From: Capsicum annuum | Lineage: Eukaryota; Streptophyta; Magnoliopsida; Solanales; Solanaceae | NCBI RefSeq assembly: GCF_002878395.1 | Contig: NC_061114.1 | Location: 168,357,542-168,421,541 of the forward strand | Reading direction: 5' to 3' | DNA length: 64,000 nucleotides | Translations under genes and position numbers: made by a program | Part shown: one piece after another, positions 13,011-24,900 of the stretch | Layout: every line of letters starts with the position of its first letter | Position numbering within the stretch: the stretch's first letter is position 1 | Notes under the pieces: generated by a model | Told to the model about the DNA's origin: nothing | Seen by the model: only the letters and a program-made list of their open reading frames with translations | Database searches by the model: none

Positions 13011-13179
13011 ACCCATTTGTACCATCAGGTAGTGCTAAAACTAGAGCTCAAGTGAGTCGAGGCTTCAAATCCTGAAAAATCTTATCACATAAATCTGACC
13101 ACAGGAACTTAACTTTATCCTGAGTCAATCTAGACATAGGGGATACAATGGACGAAAAACCCTCAACGAAATGCTTGTA

Positions 13180-13800
13180 CTAACCAGCTAAACCCGAGAA
13201 ACTTCGAATATCTGATGAGGAAATAGGTCTAGTCCAATTTCTTACTACTTCTTTGTTTTGGGGATCAAATCTAATGCCCTTACTGGAAATAATATTACCG
13301 AGGAAAGCTACAGACCTTAGCCAAAATTTGCATTTGCTGAATTTGGCGAACAGTTGGTGGTCTCTAAGAGTTTGCAACACAATTGTAAGATGGTCTACAT
13401 GATCATCCTCACTACGAGAATAGACAAGGATATCATCTATAAATACTATGAAAAACATGTTCAAATAATGTTTGAACACTCTGTTCATCAAGTCCATGAA
13501 AGCTTTTGGGGTATTTGTTAGCTCGAAAAACAAGACTAGAAACTTAAAATGACCATAACGGGTTCAAAAAGCTGCCTTTGGAATATCCCATTCCCTTACT
13601 CTAAGCTGATGATAGTCGAATCTATGGTCTATTTTTAAGAAGTAACTTGAACCTTGGAGTTGGTCAAATAGATCATCAATTTGAGGAAGAGGATATCTAT
13701 TTATGATTATGACTTTATTCAGTTGACGATAGTCAATTCACATTCGTAAAGAACCATCTTTCTTTCACATAAATAGGATAGGAGCGCCCCATGGAGAAAC
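13180..13800 (-). pseudogene. B1 reverse transcriptase
   Basis: The catalytic motif FIDDILVYS is at 13417-13443, and [18 protein letters not shown] follows. The upstream RT part (about 13560-13800, with YHQLR and [16 protein letters not shown] segments) is in another frame and broken by stops. RSFSGLAG marks the end of this frame at about 13180. Confidence 0.8.
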
Positions 13801-13842
13801 ACTAGGCCTTATGAAACCCTTATCTAAAAGATCTTTAAGCTC

Positions 13843-14430
13843 CTATTTTAACTCCTTAAGCTCGACTGAAGCCATATGATAAGGAGGAATAAAGATAGGC
13901 TGAGTATCTGAGAGAAGGTCAATAGGTACCCTTGGCAAATCTTTGAGAAAGACTTTAGGAAGCTCATTGAATACTAGGACTGATGGAACTGTTGGAGTCT
14001 CAGACTTAGTCTCCTTGAATCGAACTAGATGATAGATACATCCTTTGGAAATCAATTGTCTAGCTTTAAGATAGGATATGAAATGACTTTTAGGAGACGC
14101 TGAATTACCTTCGCACTCAAAGATTGGCTCATCTGGAAACTGAAACTTCACCACTCGGGTGCGACATTCTATAGATGCATAATAGGAATGGAGCCAATCC
14201 ATGCCAAGAATAAGGTTAAAGTTGACCATATATAACTCTATTAAGTCAGCCAATATGATTTTATAAAGGAAACTGATAGGACACTTTTTATAGACCTGTT
14301 TGGCAACAACTAACTCACCCACTAGGGTAGAAATAAAGAATGGTTCAAAAATCTTTTTAGGGCCTATTGCAAAATTCACTGTGACTAATAAGGTCACATA
14401 AGAGAAATTTGACCGGGGTCTAACAACATA
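13843..14430 (-). pseudogene. B1 aspartic protease and linker to RT
   Basis: The open frame of 184 codons contains FNLILGMDWLHSYYASIEC, typical of the plant gypsy protease. The active-site LLDPG lies just upstream (about 14410-14425) but in another frame: one G is missing from the PGS codons relative to E and B2. This uncouples the catalytic Asp from the rest. Confidence 0.75.
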
Positions 14431-14589
14431 TAAACATCAAGATGAAAGATGCAAAACATACTAGTAACAACATTTGGGGAGCTCTCCTGCTCCTAATGAG
14501 ATGGTAAGGCATAGAATTAATTCTAGTGCTGATCGCCACCAGTATTGGATGATGTGCCCTAAGGAGGGTTTGGGTAAGCTATGGGAGCC

Positions 14590-15686
14590 AATGTACTTGT
14601 AGGCTGATTCTAGGGAAGAATATCCCTATTTTTATGCTTAGCATGTGGGCACTCTCTAATTCTATAACCCAATTTACCACAACCATAAAAACCTTTTTGT
14701 CCCATCAAACACTCACCAGGATGATTCTTACCACACTTAGGGAACGAAGGATAACTAGGTCTTTCACTCACGCTATTCTGAGATTTGGACATAAAAGGCT
14801 TGCCCCACTGCTCCTGCCTAGCTTTGGGAGTAGGAGCACTAGCTAAAGATGGTGCTAGTATAGATGAATGATTCTAAAACTGTGATCGATTTCCCTTTGC
14901 AGACCTTGACTGACCATACTTAAACTACCCAGTTCTATTCTTCTTATTGCTTCTATATCTTCCTTTCAACTTTTTTGCCTCAATCTTTTGGGCATGAGTT
15001 ATCAATCTAGAAAGACCCTTGTCTCCAATAAGTATGGCAGTCCTATACTCCTTGACTACCAGTACAGACACTCCAGCAACAAACTTACTCATACTAGATC
15101 TAGTGTTAGCTATCACTCTGGAGTATACTTAGTAAACTGGTTGAACTGAAGGCAGTACTCCTTCACTGTTATTGAGTCCTGCTTCAGGTTCATGAACTCG
15201 TCAATCTTGGCTTCTCACAACTCACACAGAAAGAACCTATCTAAAAAAAACATCCTAAAACACCTGCCAACTCATGGGAGCTGCATTCTCACCCTTACCT
15301 TTCTTCCACATAACCACCAACTCATAAGCAACATTCTTTAGCCTATAATAAGCCAATTACACACTATCCTCTTTTATAATATGGATAAATTAGGTAATAT
15401 TTTTCACCTCATCAAGATATAACTGCGGGTCGTCACCTACCTTTGATCCAAAAATTTTTAGAGGATTCATTCTCATAAAGTCGTGAAGTCTAGCTATAGC
15501 TAAATCACACTCTTGCTGACACAAAACTGTAGCCTGATCATTGGAATAAATATTAGCAGTCACAAGTTAAGCTAACGTCTAAAAGACAACCCAAAATTTG
15601 ATATGGGATATATTCTCATTTAGGGGATTAGCAGGCTGGGGTGGCTGGTTATCACTTTTGCGGGCGTTAGCTCAATAAGGAGGCAT
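14590..15686 (-). pseudogene. B1 gag (capsid and zinc knuckle)
   Basis: The segment ANTRSSMSKFVAGVS (14925-15116) and upstream parts match E gag. The zinc knuckle reads GFYGCGKLGYRIREC at about 14640-14690: the first Cys is Phe and the His is Tyr, so zinc binding is lost. The N-terminal region has stops at codons 5 and 36. Confidence 0.75.
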
Positions 15687-15794
15687 TTTTAATAGCTATC
15701 ATGAGAGAGCATGAGTTAAAAATAGATAGAGATACCATAAGTACGATAGACCATGAAAGAAAGAGATGATTTTCTAAGAATGTCCCGTAGCCTT

Positions 15795-15832
15795 TTGCTC
15801 ATAAATATGGCACACTTCACACCCATGATCAA
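15795..15832 (-). ncRNA. Conserved leader hairpin with 8-nt loop, B1 copy
   Basis: In element sense, stem 15818-15832 pairs with 15795-15809 with one mismatch and several G-U pairs; the loop is AAGTGTGC (15817-15810). It starts 50 nt after the primer site. The GGCTACGGGACATTCTTAG box follows. Confidence 0.6.
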
Positions 15833-15881
15833 TACTCAATATAACGTGGCTTGTCTGACTCCCTAGGACTTTTATAAACCT

Positions 15882-15894
15882 GGTTCTGATACCA
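15882..15894 (-). other. Primer binding site of B1
   Basis: GGTTCTGATACCA is the reverse of TGGTATCAGAACC, one base from the tRNA-Met complement. Confidence 0.85.
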
Positions 15895-15898
15895 AGTT

Positions 15899-18326
15899 TT
15901 TAATGCTGCAAAACCTAGTCCCGAGATATCACAGATGCTCAAGACTAAGAGTAGTCTTAAGCTAACCCTATCTGCTTGCTACTAAGTCTGAATCTCATAA
16001 TGAGGAAAATATAGACATAAAAGCCATACTAATGCTTAAATTCTTCTAAAATATCTGAGAATAATCAAAATATAATTTTTGAAAACCAAATACTGAAAGT
16101 CTAACTCAAATCTAACAGTCTGACAATCCTCTACTACTAATAACTAGAGAGTCACTAGGACAAACACCCAGCTGACTCGAACTATCTAAAAAAAATACTG
16201 AATCATCCAAGATGAAATTCTCAATAACTAAGTCCCCAAACTATGAGGACTTACCAATTTCTAAATGATGATCGAGATGCTCGAAACTCACTCACACTGC
16301 TGAAACTGTGCACCTAAACCTACATTATTAGACAATGTAGCACATAGATATATATATGGATTAGTACTTTGAGGATGTACTGAGTATATGGGGGTGAACG
16401 CATAATTAAAACATCATCTCATCATTATCCAAATTTATAAAATAATGCTTGCCAAATATAAATGACTCACATAAGCTTGAGTAACTGAGCAACTGAAGTC
16501 TGTAATCATGAGTAGTAAAAACATATTGAATAAATATAGTGAGTCATAACATTTAGTTCTAAAAGCTGTACTTGCACTCTCTCTTTAAGTCAAACTGTCT
16601 AAGTGTAGAAAGAACTCACTCTTATATCTAAAATTTAAAAGCTAAAATCTTTAACTGATGTCATTCTATAAAGCATAATTTGAAATAAAATTTTGAGCCT
16701 TTACACTTAGTTTTCTAAAAACTTTTTTTGTTATTATTTTTTGTTATGATGTAAGCTTACAACTATAGGGAATTATCTTAAAAAATGTTCTGCAAGGGAG
16801 GTTCTTCTAGCTGGCATAAACCATGTGAGCTAACATGGAGACCAATGTCTTATTCCACTATGGTGAAAACCTCACGATGGGGAAAGGCGCCATACTCTTG
16901 CCAAGGAGTATAACCTAATCAAAGTGATCACATCTGTATCTGTCATCCATATAGAAATAGAAATAATCTGAATCTGTACCTACATTGGCTATGTAGTTCT
17001 GTGGAACATAGGGCACGCTAATCCTACACTTCCAGCTCAGTGCTAAATACTACTCCCTTTTTAATCTGTATGCTCATTCTGTTGGAAATCTACTATTAAA
17101 AGATAGTATAAGGGTTCATTAAGAAACCAATTATGCATTTATCTAATTAAATCTGTAAGTAAAGCTAATATGATTTCTGTTAATCTATAATAAATCTATA
17201 AAAAGGATGCCAAATCATATCTGAGGATCAAAAGATCAAAGCTTTATTGAAAATCTATAAGTAATTTGCTTATAGGATGGTTAGAGCATCATCTTTCTTG
17301 AAATATTAACATCTAAACTTGGGTTTTATAACCAATGCATCAAGTTCATGTCAAAACATCATAAAGTTCCTACTTAATAATGTAATAATGATAATTCAAC
17401 TCAAAATCTGAAATTTACTGCAATAGGCATGACAATATGAAAATAGACATGCAATTCAACTTTAAAATCTCTCAAAAACTCATAATCTTGCAACTAATAA
17501 TAATGGGTATGAACCCTAATTCAAATCTCATGTAATTCATATAAAATCATGTAAATTTGTAGTTAAAAGCTAGTTATGGGCACAAGGATGATAGAGGATC
17601 CTTGTTCATAAGCCCCACATACCCTATTGATGAATTTGAATGTAAAAGTTTGATTCTATACTCTTTAATAGTGTTCTTGAAGATTCCTCTTGAAGTTCTT
17701 AAACCCGGAACTTTGAATTATAAGATTTCTTAGAGTAGGAGTTATGGAATTTGTTCTTGATTTTGAGAGCCAGGGTTTGTTAATAGCGATGAAAAAGATA
17801 AATAGTGAGGTATCTTTGCTATTTGGGGCTAAGATTGTGTGTTTTGGGCGGAATAAGAGTGGGGAAATTGACTCATTTACCCCTTTGTATGCAGATTTTA
17901 ATTATAGAAATTTAAACCCAGCGACGCGTAGACCGACACACAGTGTCGATGGGGTCGACGCGATGGCCGATGCAATGATATCATGTCGGCTCACTAGAAT
18001 TTTCACTGAATACTAGGGAAAATATCTATCCACTTGGTGATGCGATGTGTTGAGATCGCATCGACGCACTATTTTCGACATCCAAACGAGCTTCTAATGA
18101 GGTCAAAAATTCCAAAACTCGCCCGAGAACACCTATTGACCTCCCTGATCATGAATCAACTTAAAAATCAACACTTTAAGGTCATAAGGGCCATAAATAA
18201 AATAATGGGAAATATCAAGGTCCTAAAATGAGTAAGTGTCATTACTTAGATGAATTTCTCTATGTCTTGGACCTCTTTTCATGATCTAAAGGAATGAAAT
18301 AAGCTAGGATTTTACGAGGTCTTACA
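15899..18326 (-). repeat. B LTR copy 2 (shared middle LTR)
   Basis: About 2428 bp; the left end is decayed (TTTAATGCTG for TGTAACACC) and the right end is GGTCTTACA. It serves as 5' LTR of B1 and 3' LTR of B2 in element sense. The CpG-rich island is at about 17918-18000. Confidence 0.86.
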
Positions 18327-18339
18327 ATATCTCCCCCTT
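18327..18339 (-). other. Polypurine tract of B2
   Basis: Reads AAAGGGGGAGATAT in element sense immediately beside the middle LTR. It proves that a second internal domain, not flanking DNA, follows. Confidence 0.8.
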
Positions 18340-18599
18340 TGGAATATTCGCCCTTAAATATGGCTAGTTAAGCTACAAATGCTGAGGAATTTGAGGCTAT
18401 AAGCTATCATGCACACCTAAAATAAACCGTATGACTAAATCTAAAATATACTGAGCTACTGAGGAAATCAAGGAGTGCATGAATCTACATGGAGAGAACT
18501 ATATACATGAATCTGATACTAGAAAAGAACTGAATGAAAGAAGACAATTACTTTGGCTGAATCTGAGTTCGTAGAGAAGAGATGAGGATACTGATTTAG

Positions 18600-18950
18600 C
18601 CACAGAACTTTGACCAAGGAAACTTCTTTATTCCTTAGTCTACGAATCTGATGATAAAAAATCTTAACTGGAACTTCTTTATATGAAAGTCTATTATGAA
18701 TATATGTACTTTATAGAGGGACTATAATGACTGAATCGTCCATACACTTCTTTAATAAGGACACATGGAATACTGGATGAATTAGGGAAAAATCTATGGG
18801 TAGCTCAAGCTCATACGCAGCCTTCCTAACATGACTCAAAATCTGGAAGGGGCCTACATATCGGGGACTAAGCTTCCCCTTTTTCCTAAATCTCTTCACC
18901 CATTCATGGGTGAAACTTTCAGATACACACGATTATCTACTATAAACTCC
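18600..18950 (-). pseudogene. B2 integrase C-terminus and truncated chromodomain
   Basis: The open frame 18711-18899 reads [18 protein letters not shown] and [15 protein letters not shown], the segment before the chromodomain. The chromodomain itself continues to about 18600 with stops, and its end is shortened: the TWEAEADM part seen in E is missing next to ACTGATTTAGCC at about 18590. Confidence 0.7.
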
Positions 18951-19037
18951 AGATCTCTTATTACATTTGCATAAGATTTCTAACGACTCTGGGCTGCTTT
19001 CAATATCTCTCAAATTAACTAAAATTTCTCCATGGCT

Positions 19038-19680
19038 TCAAACACCATATCTTTTAGGGACAACTCTAATGCCCTTACTGGAAACAATATGATCGAGAAA
19101 AGCTATAGACCTTAGCCAAAATTTGCATTTGCTGAATTTGGCAAATAGTTGGTGGTCTCTAAGAGTTTGCAACACTATTCTAAGATAGTCTGCATGATCA
19201 TCCTCACTATGGGAACAAAGAAGGATATCATCTACAAAGACTATGACAAACATATCCAAATATTGTTTGAACACTCTGTTAATCAAGTCCATAAAAGCTG
19301 CTGGAGCATTTGTTAGCCCAAAAGACATAACTAGAAAGTCGAAATGACCATAACGGGTTTAGAAAGCTATTTTTGGAATATCACATTCCCTTACTCTAAG
19401 TTGATGATCGCAGGATCTAAGGTCTATCTTTGAGAAGTAACTTGGACCTTAGAGTTGGTCAAATAGATCATCAATTCAAGGAAGAGGATGTCTATTTTTG
19501 ACTATGACTTTATTCAGCTATCGATAGTCAATGCACATTCACAAAGAACCATCTTTATTTTGCACAAATAGGATGGGGGTGCCCCATGGACAAACACTAG
19601 GACTTATGAAACCTTTATCTAAAAGATCTTTGAGCTGCTCTTTCAACTCCTTATGGAGGTATAGAATAAGGAGGAATAGA
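19038..19680 (-). pseudogene. B2 reverse transcriptase core, fused across a deletion
   Basis: The frame 19038-19328 reads [29 protein letters not shown] and [11 protein letters not shown], then ends in KRYGV, which comes from sequence beyond the deletion. The YxDD-type pair of Asp is kept. The RT N-terminal half (19330-19680) is in other frames. Confidence 0.75.
19048..19057 (-). other. Deletion junction in B2
   Basis: Sequence left of here matches B1 near 11640-11653 and sequence right of here matches B1 near 13255-13270. So about 1.6 kb present in B1 (RT end, RNase H, integrase) is missing in B2. No long repeat is visible at the join. Confidence 0.75.
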
Positions 19681-19899
19681 GATAGGTTGAGTATTTGGGA
19701 AAAGGTCAATACCGAATTCTATTTCCCTATCTGCAGGTACCCATGGCAAATCTTCGGGAAAGACTTCAGGAAACTCATTGACTACTCAGATTGAATGAAC
19801 TATTTGAGTCTTAGACTTAGTGTCTTTGACTCAAGCTAGATGACAGATACATCGTTTGGAAATCAATTTTTTAGCTTTAATATAGGATATGAAATAACT

Positions 19900-20271
19900 T
19901 TTGGGAGACGCCGAATTACCTTCCCACTCAAAGATTGGCTCATCTGGAAACTAAAACTTCACCACTTGGGTGCGATAATCTATAGATGCATAACAGGAAT
20001 GGATCCAATCCATGCCAATAATAAGGTCAAATTTGACTATATCTAACTCTATTAAGTCTCCTAACATGATTTTATGAAAGAAATTGATAGGAAACTTTCT
20101 ATAGACTTGTTTGGCAATAACTGACTCACCCACTGGGGTAGAAATCAAGAAGGGCTCAGGAATCCTTATAGGGCCTATTGCAAAATTTACTGTGACTAAT
20201 GGGGTCACATAAGAGAAATTTGACCCGGGGTATAACAACACATAAATATAAAGATGAAAGACGCGAAGCAT
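19900..20271 (-). pseudogene. B2 aspartic protease
   Basis: The open frame 19951-20271 contains LLYPGSNFSYVTPLVTVNFA and LIIGMDWIHSCYASIDYRT. The active-site motif DPGS of the family is YPGS here (Asp to Tyr), so the enzyme would be dead even without the stops. Confidence 0.8.
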
Positions 20272-20399
20272 ACCAGTAACAATATTTGGGGAGCTCTCCT
20301 AGTCCTGATAGGATAGTAAGGCACAGAACCGATACTACCGCTGATTATTACCAGTACCTGATGATGCACTTTTAGGAGGGTTTGGGCGAGCTATGAGAG

Positions 20400-21494
20400 C
20401 TAGTGCACTAGTAGCCTGAGTCTGGGGATGAACATCCCTATTCCCTTCTTAGCATGCGGATACTCTTTAATTCTATGACCCAACTTATACCAACCATAAC
20501 AACCTTTCTATCCCATAAAACACTCACCAGGATAATTTTTACCATACTTAGGGAATGAAGGATAACTGGGTCTTCTACTAACACTATTTTGAGATTTGTG
20601 CATAGAAAACTTACCCCACTGCTCCTGCCTAGCTCTGGGAGCGAGAGCACTAGATGAAGATGGTGCTAGCATAGATGAACAATTTTGAAACTGTGAATGA
20701 TTCCCCCCTGCAGACCTTGACTGACCATACTTAAACTGCCCAGTTCTAGCCTTCTTATTGCTTTTATATCTTCCTTTCAAGATTTTTACCTCAATCTATT
20801 GGGAATGAGTTATCAGTTTAGAAAGATCCATGTCTCCAATAAGCATGGTAGTTCTACACTCCTTGACTACCAGTCCAGATACTATGTAATAAACTTACTC
20901 ATACTAGATCTAGTGTTAGCTATAAACTCAGGAGCATACTTAGAGAACTGGTTGAACTTAAGGTAGTACTCTTTCACTATCATTGAGCCCTGCCTTAGGT
21001 TTATGAACTTCTCAATCTTGGCCTCCTGCAACTCATGCAGAAAGAACCTGTCTAGAAAAATATACTGAAATACCTGCCAACTCATGGGAGCTATATTCTC
21101 ACCCTTACCTTTCTTCCACATAACCACCCAGTCATAAGCAATATCCTTGAGCCTATAAGAAGCCAATTCCACACTCTCCTCTTTAGTAACATGCATAACT
21201 TGTGTGATCTTTTTCACCTTATCAAGATACAACCGCGTGTCTCCCCAACCTTTTAGCTAAAGAATTCAGGTGGATTCATTCTCATAAAGTCATAAAGTTT
21301 GGATACAGCTAAATCACCCTCTCGCTGATATGGAACTGTATTCTAATTATGGCCTAAGCATTAGCAGTCATAGCTCGAGCTAACATCTGGAAGACAGCCC
21401 AAAATATGGCATGGGATACATTCTCGTTCAGGGTGTCAGTAGGCTAGGGTGGCTGGTTATCATTTCTTTGGGCATTAGATCAATAAGGAGGCAT
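20400..21494 (-). pseudogene. B2 gag (capsid and zinc knuckle)
   Basis: The open frame 20882-21232 starts YLDKVKKITQVMHVTKEESV and includes DRFFLHELQEAKIEKFINLR and KFNQFSKYAPEF, the retrotransposon gag core, very like E gag. The knuckle near 20455-20500 is decayed: CYGWYKLGHRIKEY has lost the second and last Cys. Confidence 0.78.
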
Positions 21495-21606
21495 TTTTAA
21501 CTACTGTCATGAGAGAGCATGAGTTAAAAATAGATAGAGACACCATAAACACGATAGATCATGATAGAAAGAAATGATTTCCTAAGGATGTCTCATAGCC
21601 TCTTAC

Positions 21607-21636
21607 TCATGAATATGGTGAGCTTCACACCCATGA
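21607..21636 (-). ncRNA. Conserved leader hairpin with 8-nt loop, B2 copy
   Basis: In element sense, 21626-21636 pairs with 21607-21617, with three G-U pairs. The loop is AAGCTCAC (21625-21618), which contains the self-complementary AGCT. The GGCTATGAGAC box follows. The primer site here is mostly deleted; only GGCTCT remains at 21690-21695. Confidence 0.6.
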
Positions 21637-21695
21637 TTAAGAATCAATGTAATACAACTTTTCTGACTCCCTAGGACTCTTATAAACTAGGCTCT

Positions 21696-21719
21696 ACATC
21701 GAAACCTGGTCTTGAGAAG
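21696..21719 (-). repeat. B LTR copy 3, left fragment before insertion C
   Basis: ACATCGAAACCTGGTCTTGA aligns with the first bases of LTR copy 2 (GCAAAACCTAGTCCCGA at 15908). The outermost bases and the adjoining primer site are deleted. The LTR continues at 29658. Confidence 0.7.
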
Positions 21720-22432
21720 TGTAAATCCCTAAGTCTGACACCCCGAATGCTACACGGTGCTCGTAATCCCAAAGGACCACAAGATAACCCTTTTTTGGTA
21801 ACTGTAACTGAGTACTGCATAATATACTAAAATAAATACAGAAGACTGGAAGAAACTTGCCATAAGGTTCAAAAACTTAAAATACAACTGAATAAAGTTT
21901 AATAATATCAACACTATACATTTGTTTAAACAACTAATCTGAAAACTCTGTAGTCTGAAAGCCTCTAAACTGTCTAAATAAGGAGTTAATGGGATATGTC
22001 CCCAACTAACTCCATATACTAAAATACTGAGTTTAGAAATATAATTAAATAATAGAACATCCTCGAATAATGAGGAATCACTGCTAGGTCTACTGCTACT
22101 GATTGGAACTGAGATGCTAAGGGTGCTCTGGATCTCGTACTTCTGAACCTATGGTGTAAAGTAAAACACCATAGGGCAAATGCACTAGTACGTGGGAATA
22201 TACTGAGTATGCAAGATGAGGTAAGGCTAAATGCAAGGTATTATGCATGAACAATTACTTAACTAAATAACATGAGAGTACTGGATAAGGACATATGCAT
22301 GAATGCACAAACCATAAATGAAGTCATCATGACACTGACTCGTATACGGCTTTACTGACATCTGAACTCACTACTAATATAGAGATAATGAATAACTGAA
22401 TCTTCTGATATTGATAACTATGTACTGAAGTT

Positions 22433-22694
22433 GAGATCAGTCCTCTCTAGTGGCTGATCTCTAAAACTTAATGATAATGGGAATGCTCGACTAAAATCTG
22501 AGATCAGTCCTATCTAGCGGGTAATCTTTGTATCAATTGATGATGGGAGTACTTAACTGAGTCTAAGATCAGCCCTATCTAGTGGGTGATCTCTAAATCT
22601 GATGGTACTGAAGCTGATTAACTAAACCTGAGACCAATCCAATCTAATGGGTGATCTATGAGTCTATTGATAATCATAACAATTGACTGTATTT
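22433..22694 (-). repeat. Tandem repeat of 65-67 bp, four units, in C LTR (left)
   Basis: Units start at 22433, 22500, 22565 and 22630 with GAGATCAGTCCTATCTAGYG-like cores followed by GGTGATCT. Three more cores with shorter spacing (about 31-35 bp) lie at 22865-22970. Confidence 0.8.
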
Positions 22695-24305
22695 GACAGT
22701 CCTTATTTTGTACTACTAAGCTGAGTTCCTTTATTAAGACTGATTTTAAAATTAAGACTGTTGAAAGTAGTCATCTAACCGACATGCCCCGAATCTGAAC
22801 TAGTGTGGTTGAAACTGTAACCCCAACTGGAAGGGCGTCAGTACCATGCCACAGGTAAAGATACTTCTGCTGTGGAGTCAGTCCTATCTAATGGGTAACC
22901 CTTGGGATCAGTCCTATCTAACGGGTGACCCCTGAGTATTCCAGTCCTATCTAATGGGTGACATCTCAAACCTACGCTGGCTATATAGTTCTATAAATTA
23001 GGGATTGCTTCTAGGGATCTTAGTCCTCTCTAACTGAAAGACTCTGAGCTGATTATTTTTCTTAAGCTGTACTAGACTGAGTTGAATTTGTTAATGATCA
23101 TACTGATCAACTGAGTTAACTGAGTTCACTTGGTTCCAAAGAATGATGGAATACTACTAAATCTCGTTATCTAACTAAATGATACTACATTTTGAATTAA
23201 TTACTTAAATGTTACTGAGGTCTGAACTGAACTCTTGAATACTACTAAGATCTGAGCTAAGTACTAAACTGAAGCTGGAGTCTAATGATACTGAGATTAC
23301 TAAGATTTCTTAAGTTCTGTAACTATTTAAGGTTATTGAGTTCTGTAACTCACTGAATTCTAAGAATCGTGGCTTGACTGAGATTATCGTGAAAATTGAC
23401 ATGGGCTCTAGACTATAGCTAAATTATTGGGTCTAAATACCCCGAGGACTCGATAACATTAAAGTAAAACATAACCATTCTTTAATAATCATGAACATGG
23501 ACTTTCATTTACCATTACAATCATTAAAACATCTCTTCAAGCACTTGAAAATCATAAACATGTGATAGTATAGGGAGACATACAATTCGCTCATTCTCCA
23601 TTCAATAAGGTTTTGCATCAAACACTTAACATGCATTAAAGAACACATAATTGGGGGATTTCATGCTAACATGTCACAATTTATTCTCTAAGGCTTTTCA
23701 ACAAACACTTGACATGCATGGGCCTATACATAATTAAGGATTTCTTGTCAACATGCTATAATGGCCCTATTTCCTACATAAAAATATTTTATCAAACATA
23801 TGGGGAACATGCTTTGGTTATTCAATAATTTCTACACCTAATTAACATAAACACATCACTTAACAACAACTTGAAGGGTCTTTTTCATGAACATCATATA
23901 GTTATCACACACTACGATCAAAGCTTAGAACATTGTATCTAAATCATGAATTAAAAACTTAACAACACAAAATCATGAACTTCCATACACATAAATCATG
24001 AAATCTCATAAAACATAAACTTATAATTTTGAAAAGGATTCTTGAACTTCTTGAATGGAAAAAACCCAAGATCAATATTGGAATACCTCAAAAGCTTGAA
24101 TCTTGAAAGATAAATAACGTTTATTGAACTTTCTTGGATTGGGAAACATGGATCTTGATATTTTCTTGATGGTTCTTGAACTTGAAGAACTTGAATTTCT
24201 TAGTTTCTTGAAGAAGGGTTTGAATCTTGTTCTTGGATTTTGATCTTGAAAAAAATCCCAATTTTGATGTTATTGATGAATAAGGAGTTATGTGCTTTGA
24301 TTTGA

Positions 24306-24335
24306 CGTGATTGGGTGCTAAATAGGGTGGAAAAA
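24306..24335 (-). promoter_or_regulatory. Possible TATA region of C LTR
   Basis: The element-sense sequence CACCCTATTTAGCACCC lies between the U3 block and an A-rich leader like the one after the E TATA box. The equivalent in the right LTR is near 29085. The assignment rests on position only. Confidence 0.3.
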
Positions 24336-24887
24336 GACCAAAAAATCCTTTTAAAATGGCGTTTTAGCGCTGTTTTGGACAAAACTGACGGTTTGAGTGA
24401 CGGACGTCACTCTGGTGATTGGCCATCACTCCAACCATCATTTTTGGGCCATAAAACGGCCTTACTACTTCAGCTGCAATGGCCAAAGTGATGGTCCATC
24501 GCTAACTTGATGGTCTGTCGGTTTGTCCGTCGCTCTTGGGCAGCTCGGACAGGTCTCAGTAAAATGGCCATAACTTTTTACTCCGTTACTGAATTTTGGA
24601 GAAATTGGTATCGTTGGAAAGATAATTCAATTATATATCTGTTGGTGGGTAATGAGATAAAAAATTCATATTATAATAAAATATATGCTCATTTGAATTT
24701 GACTATACCAAAATCCTTCTCAAGAATTTAATTGGTGCAGGATATTTTGATTCGTCTAATAGCTAGGATGTACTTAAGGCATTAATATACATCAAACTTG
24801 ATCATAAAACTACCAAATCACTAAGATTTATTTCTCATGAGCTTGAATCATGGTTCTACTATTGGTTGGGATTCTCGGGGTATTACA

Positions 24888-24900
24888 ATATCTCCCCCTT
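24888..24900 (-). other. Polypurine tract of element C
   Basis: Reads AAGGGGGAGATAT in element sense, next to the LTR. A second similar sequence (GGTATCTCCCCCTGGGGACA on the + strand) lies at about 25267-25286 inside the internal region. Confidence 0.8.

Larger units (their letters stand above)
11090..15686 (-). pseudogene. B1 gag-pol polyprotein remnant (Ty3/gypsy chromovirus)
   Basis: The full 4.6-kb coding region in the order gag, zinc knuckle, protease, RT, RNase H, integrase, chromodomain. The start is the ATG at 15686 (MPPY), matching the gag starts of D and E. The fifth codon is already TGA, where relatives have Arg. Stops and frameshifts occur throughout; the catalytic Glu codon of integrase is a stop. 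A functional copy would encode capsid and replication enzymes for a copy-and-paste cycle. The domains are listed separately below. Confidence 0.85.
18590..21494 (-). pseudogene. B2 gag-pol remnant with large internal deletion
   Basis: Same family as B1 but only 2.9 kb. Present are gag, zinc knuckle, protease, RT core, and the integrase C-terminal/chromodomain part. RNase H, the integrase core and the RT end are missing through one deletion at about 19048-19057. The gag start ATG is at 21494. The protease Asp is replaced by Tyr. There are many stops. Confidence 0.85.
21720..24887 (-). repeat. Element C LTR, left
   Basis: Starts TGTAAATCCC and ends GGGTATTACA. It aligns with 26464-29657 throughout. 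It contains a tandem array of 65-67 bp units and a U3 block shared with A and E (about 24565-24640). Confidence 0.87.

Noticed and set aside
12178..13032. Open frames on the + strand over element B1
   Set aside because: They are antisense to integrase and RNase H of B1; no motif of their own.
22433..22970. Regularly spaced repeats that might be a CRISPR array
   Set aside because: Units are imperfect, present in both LTRs of a plant retrotransposon, and spacing is irregular between 65 and 33 bp.
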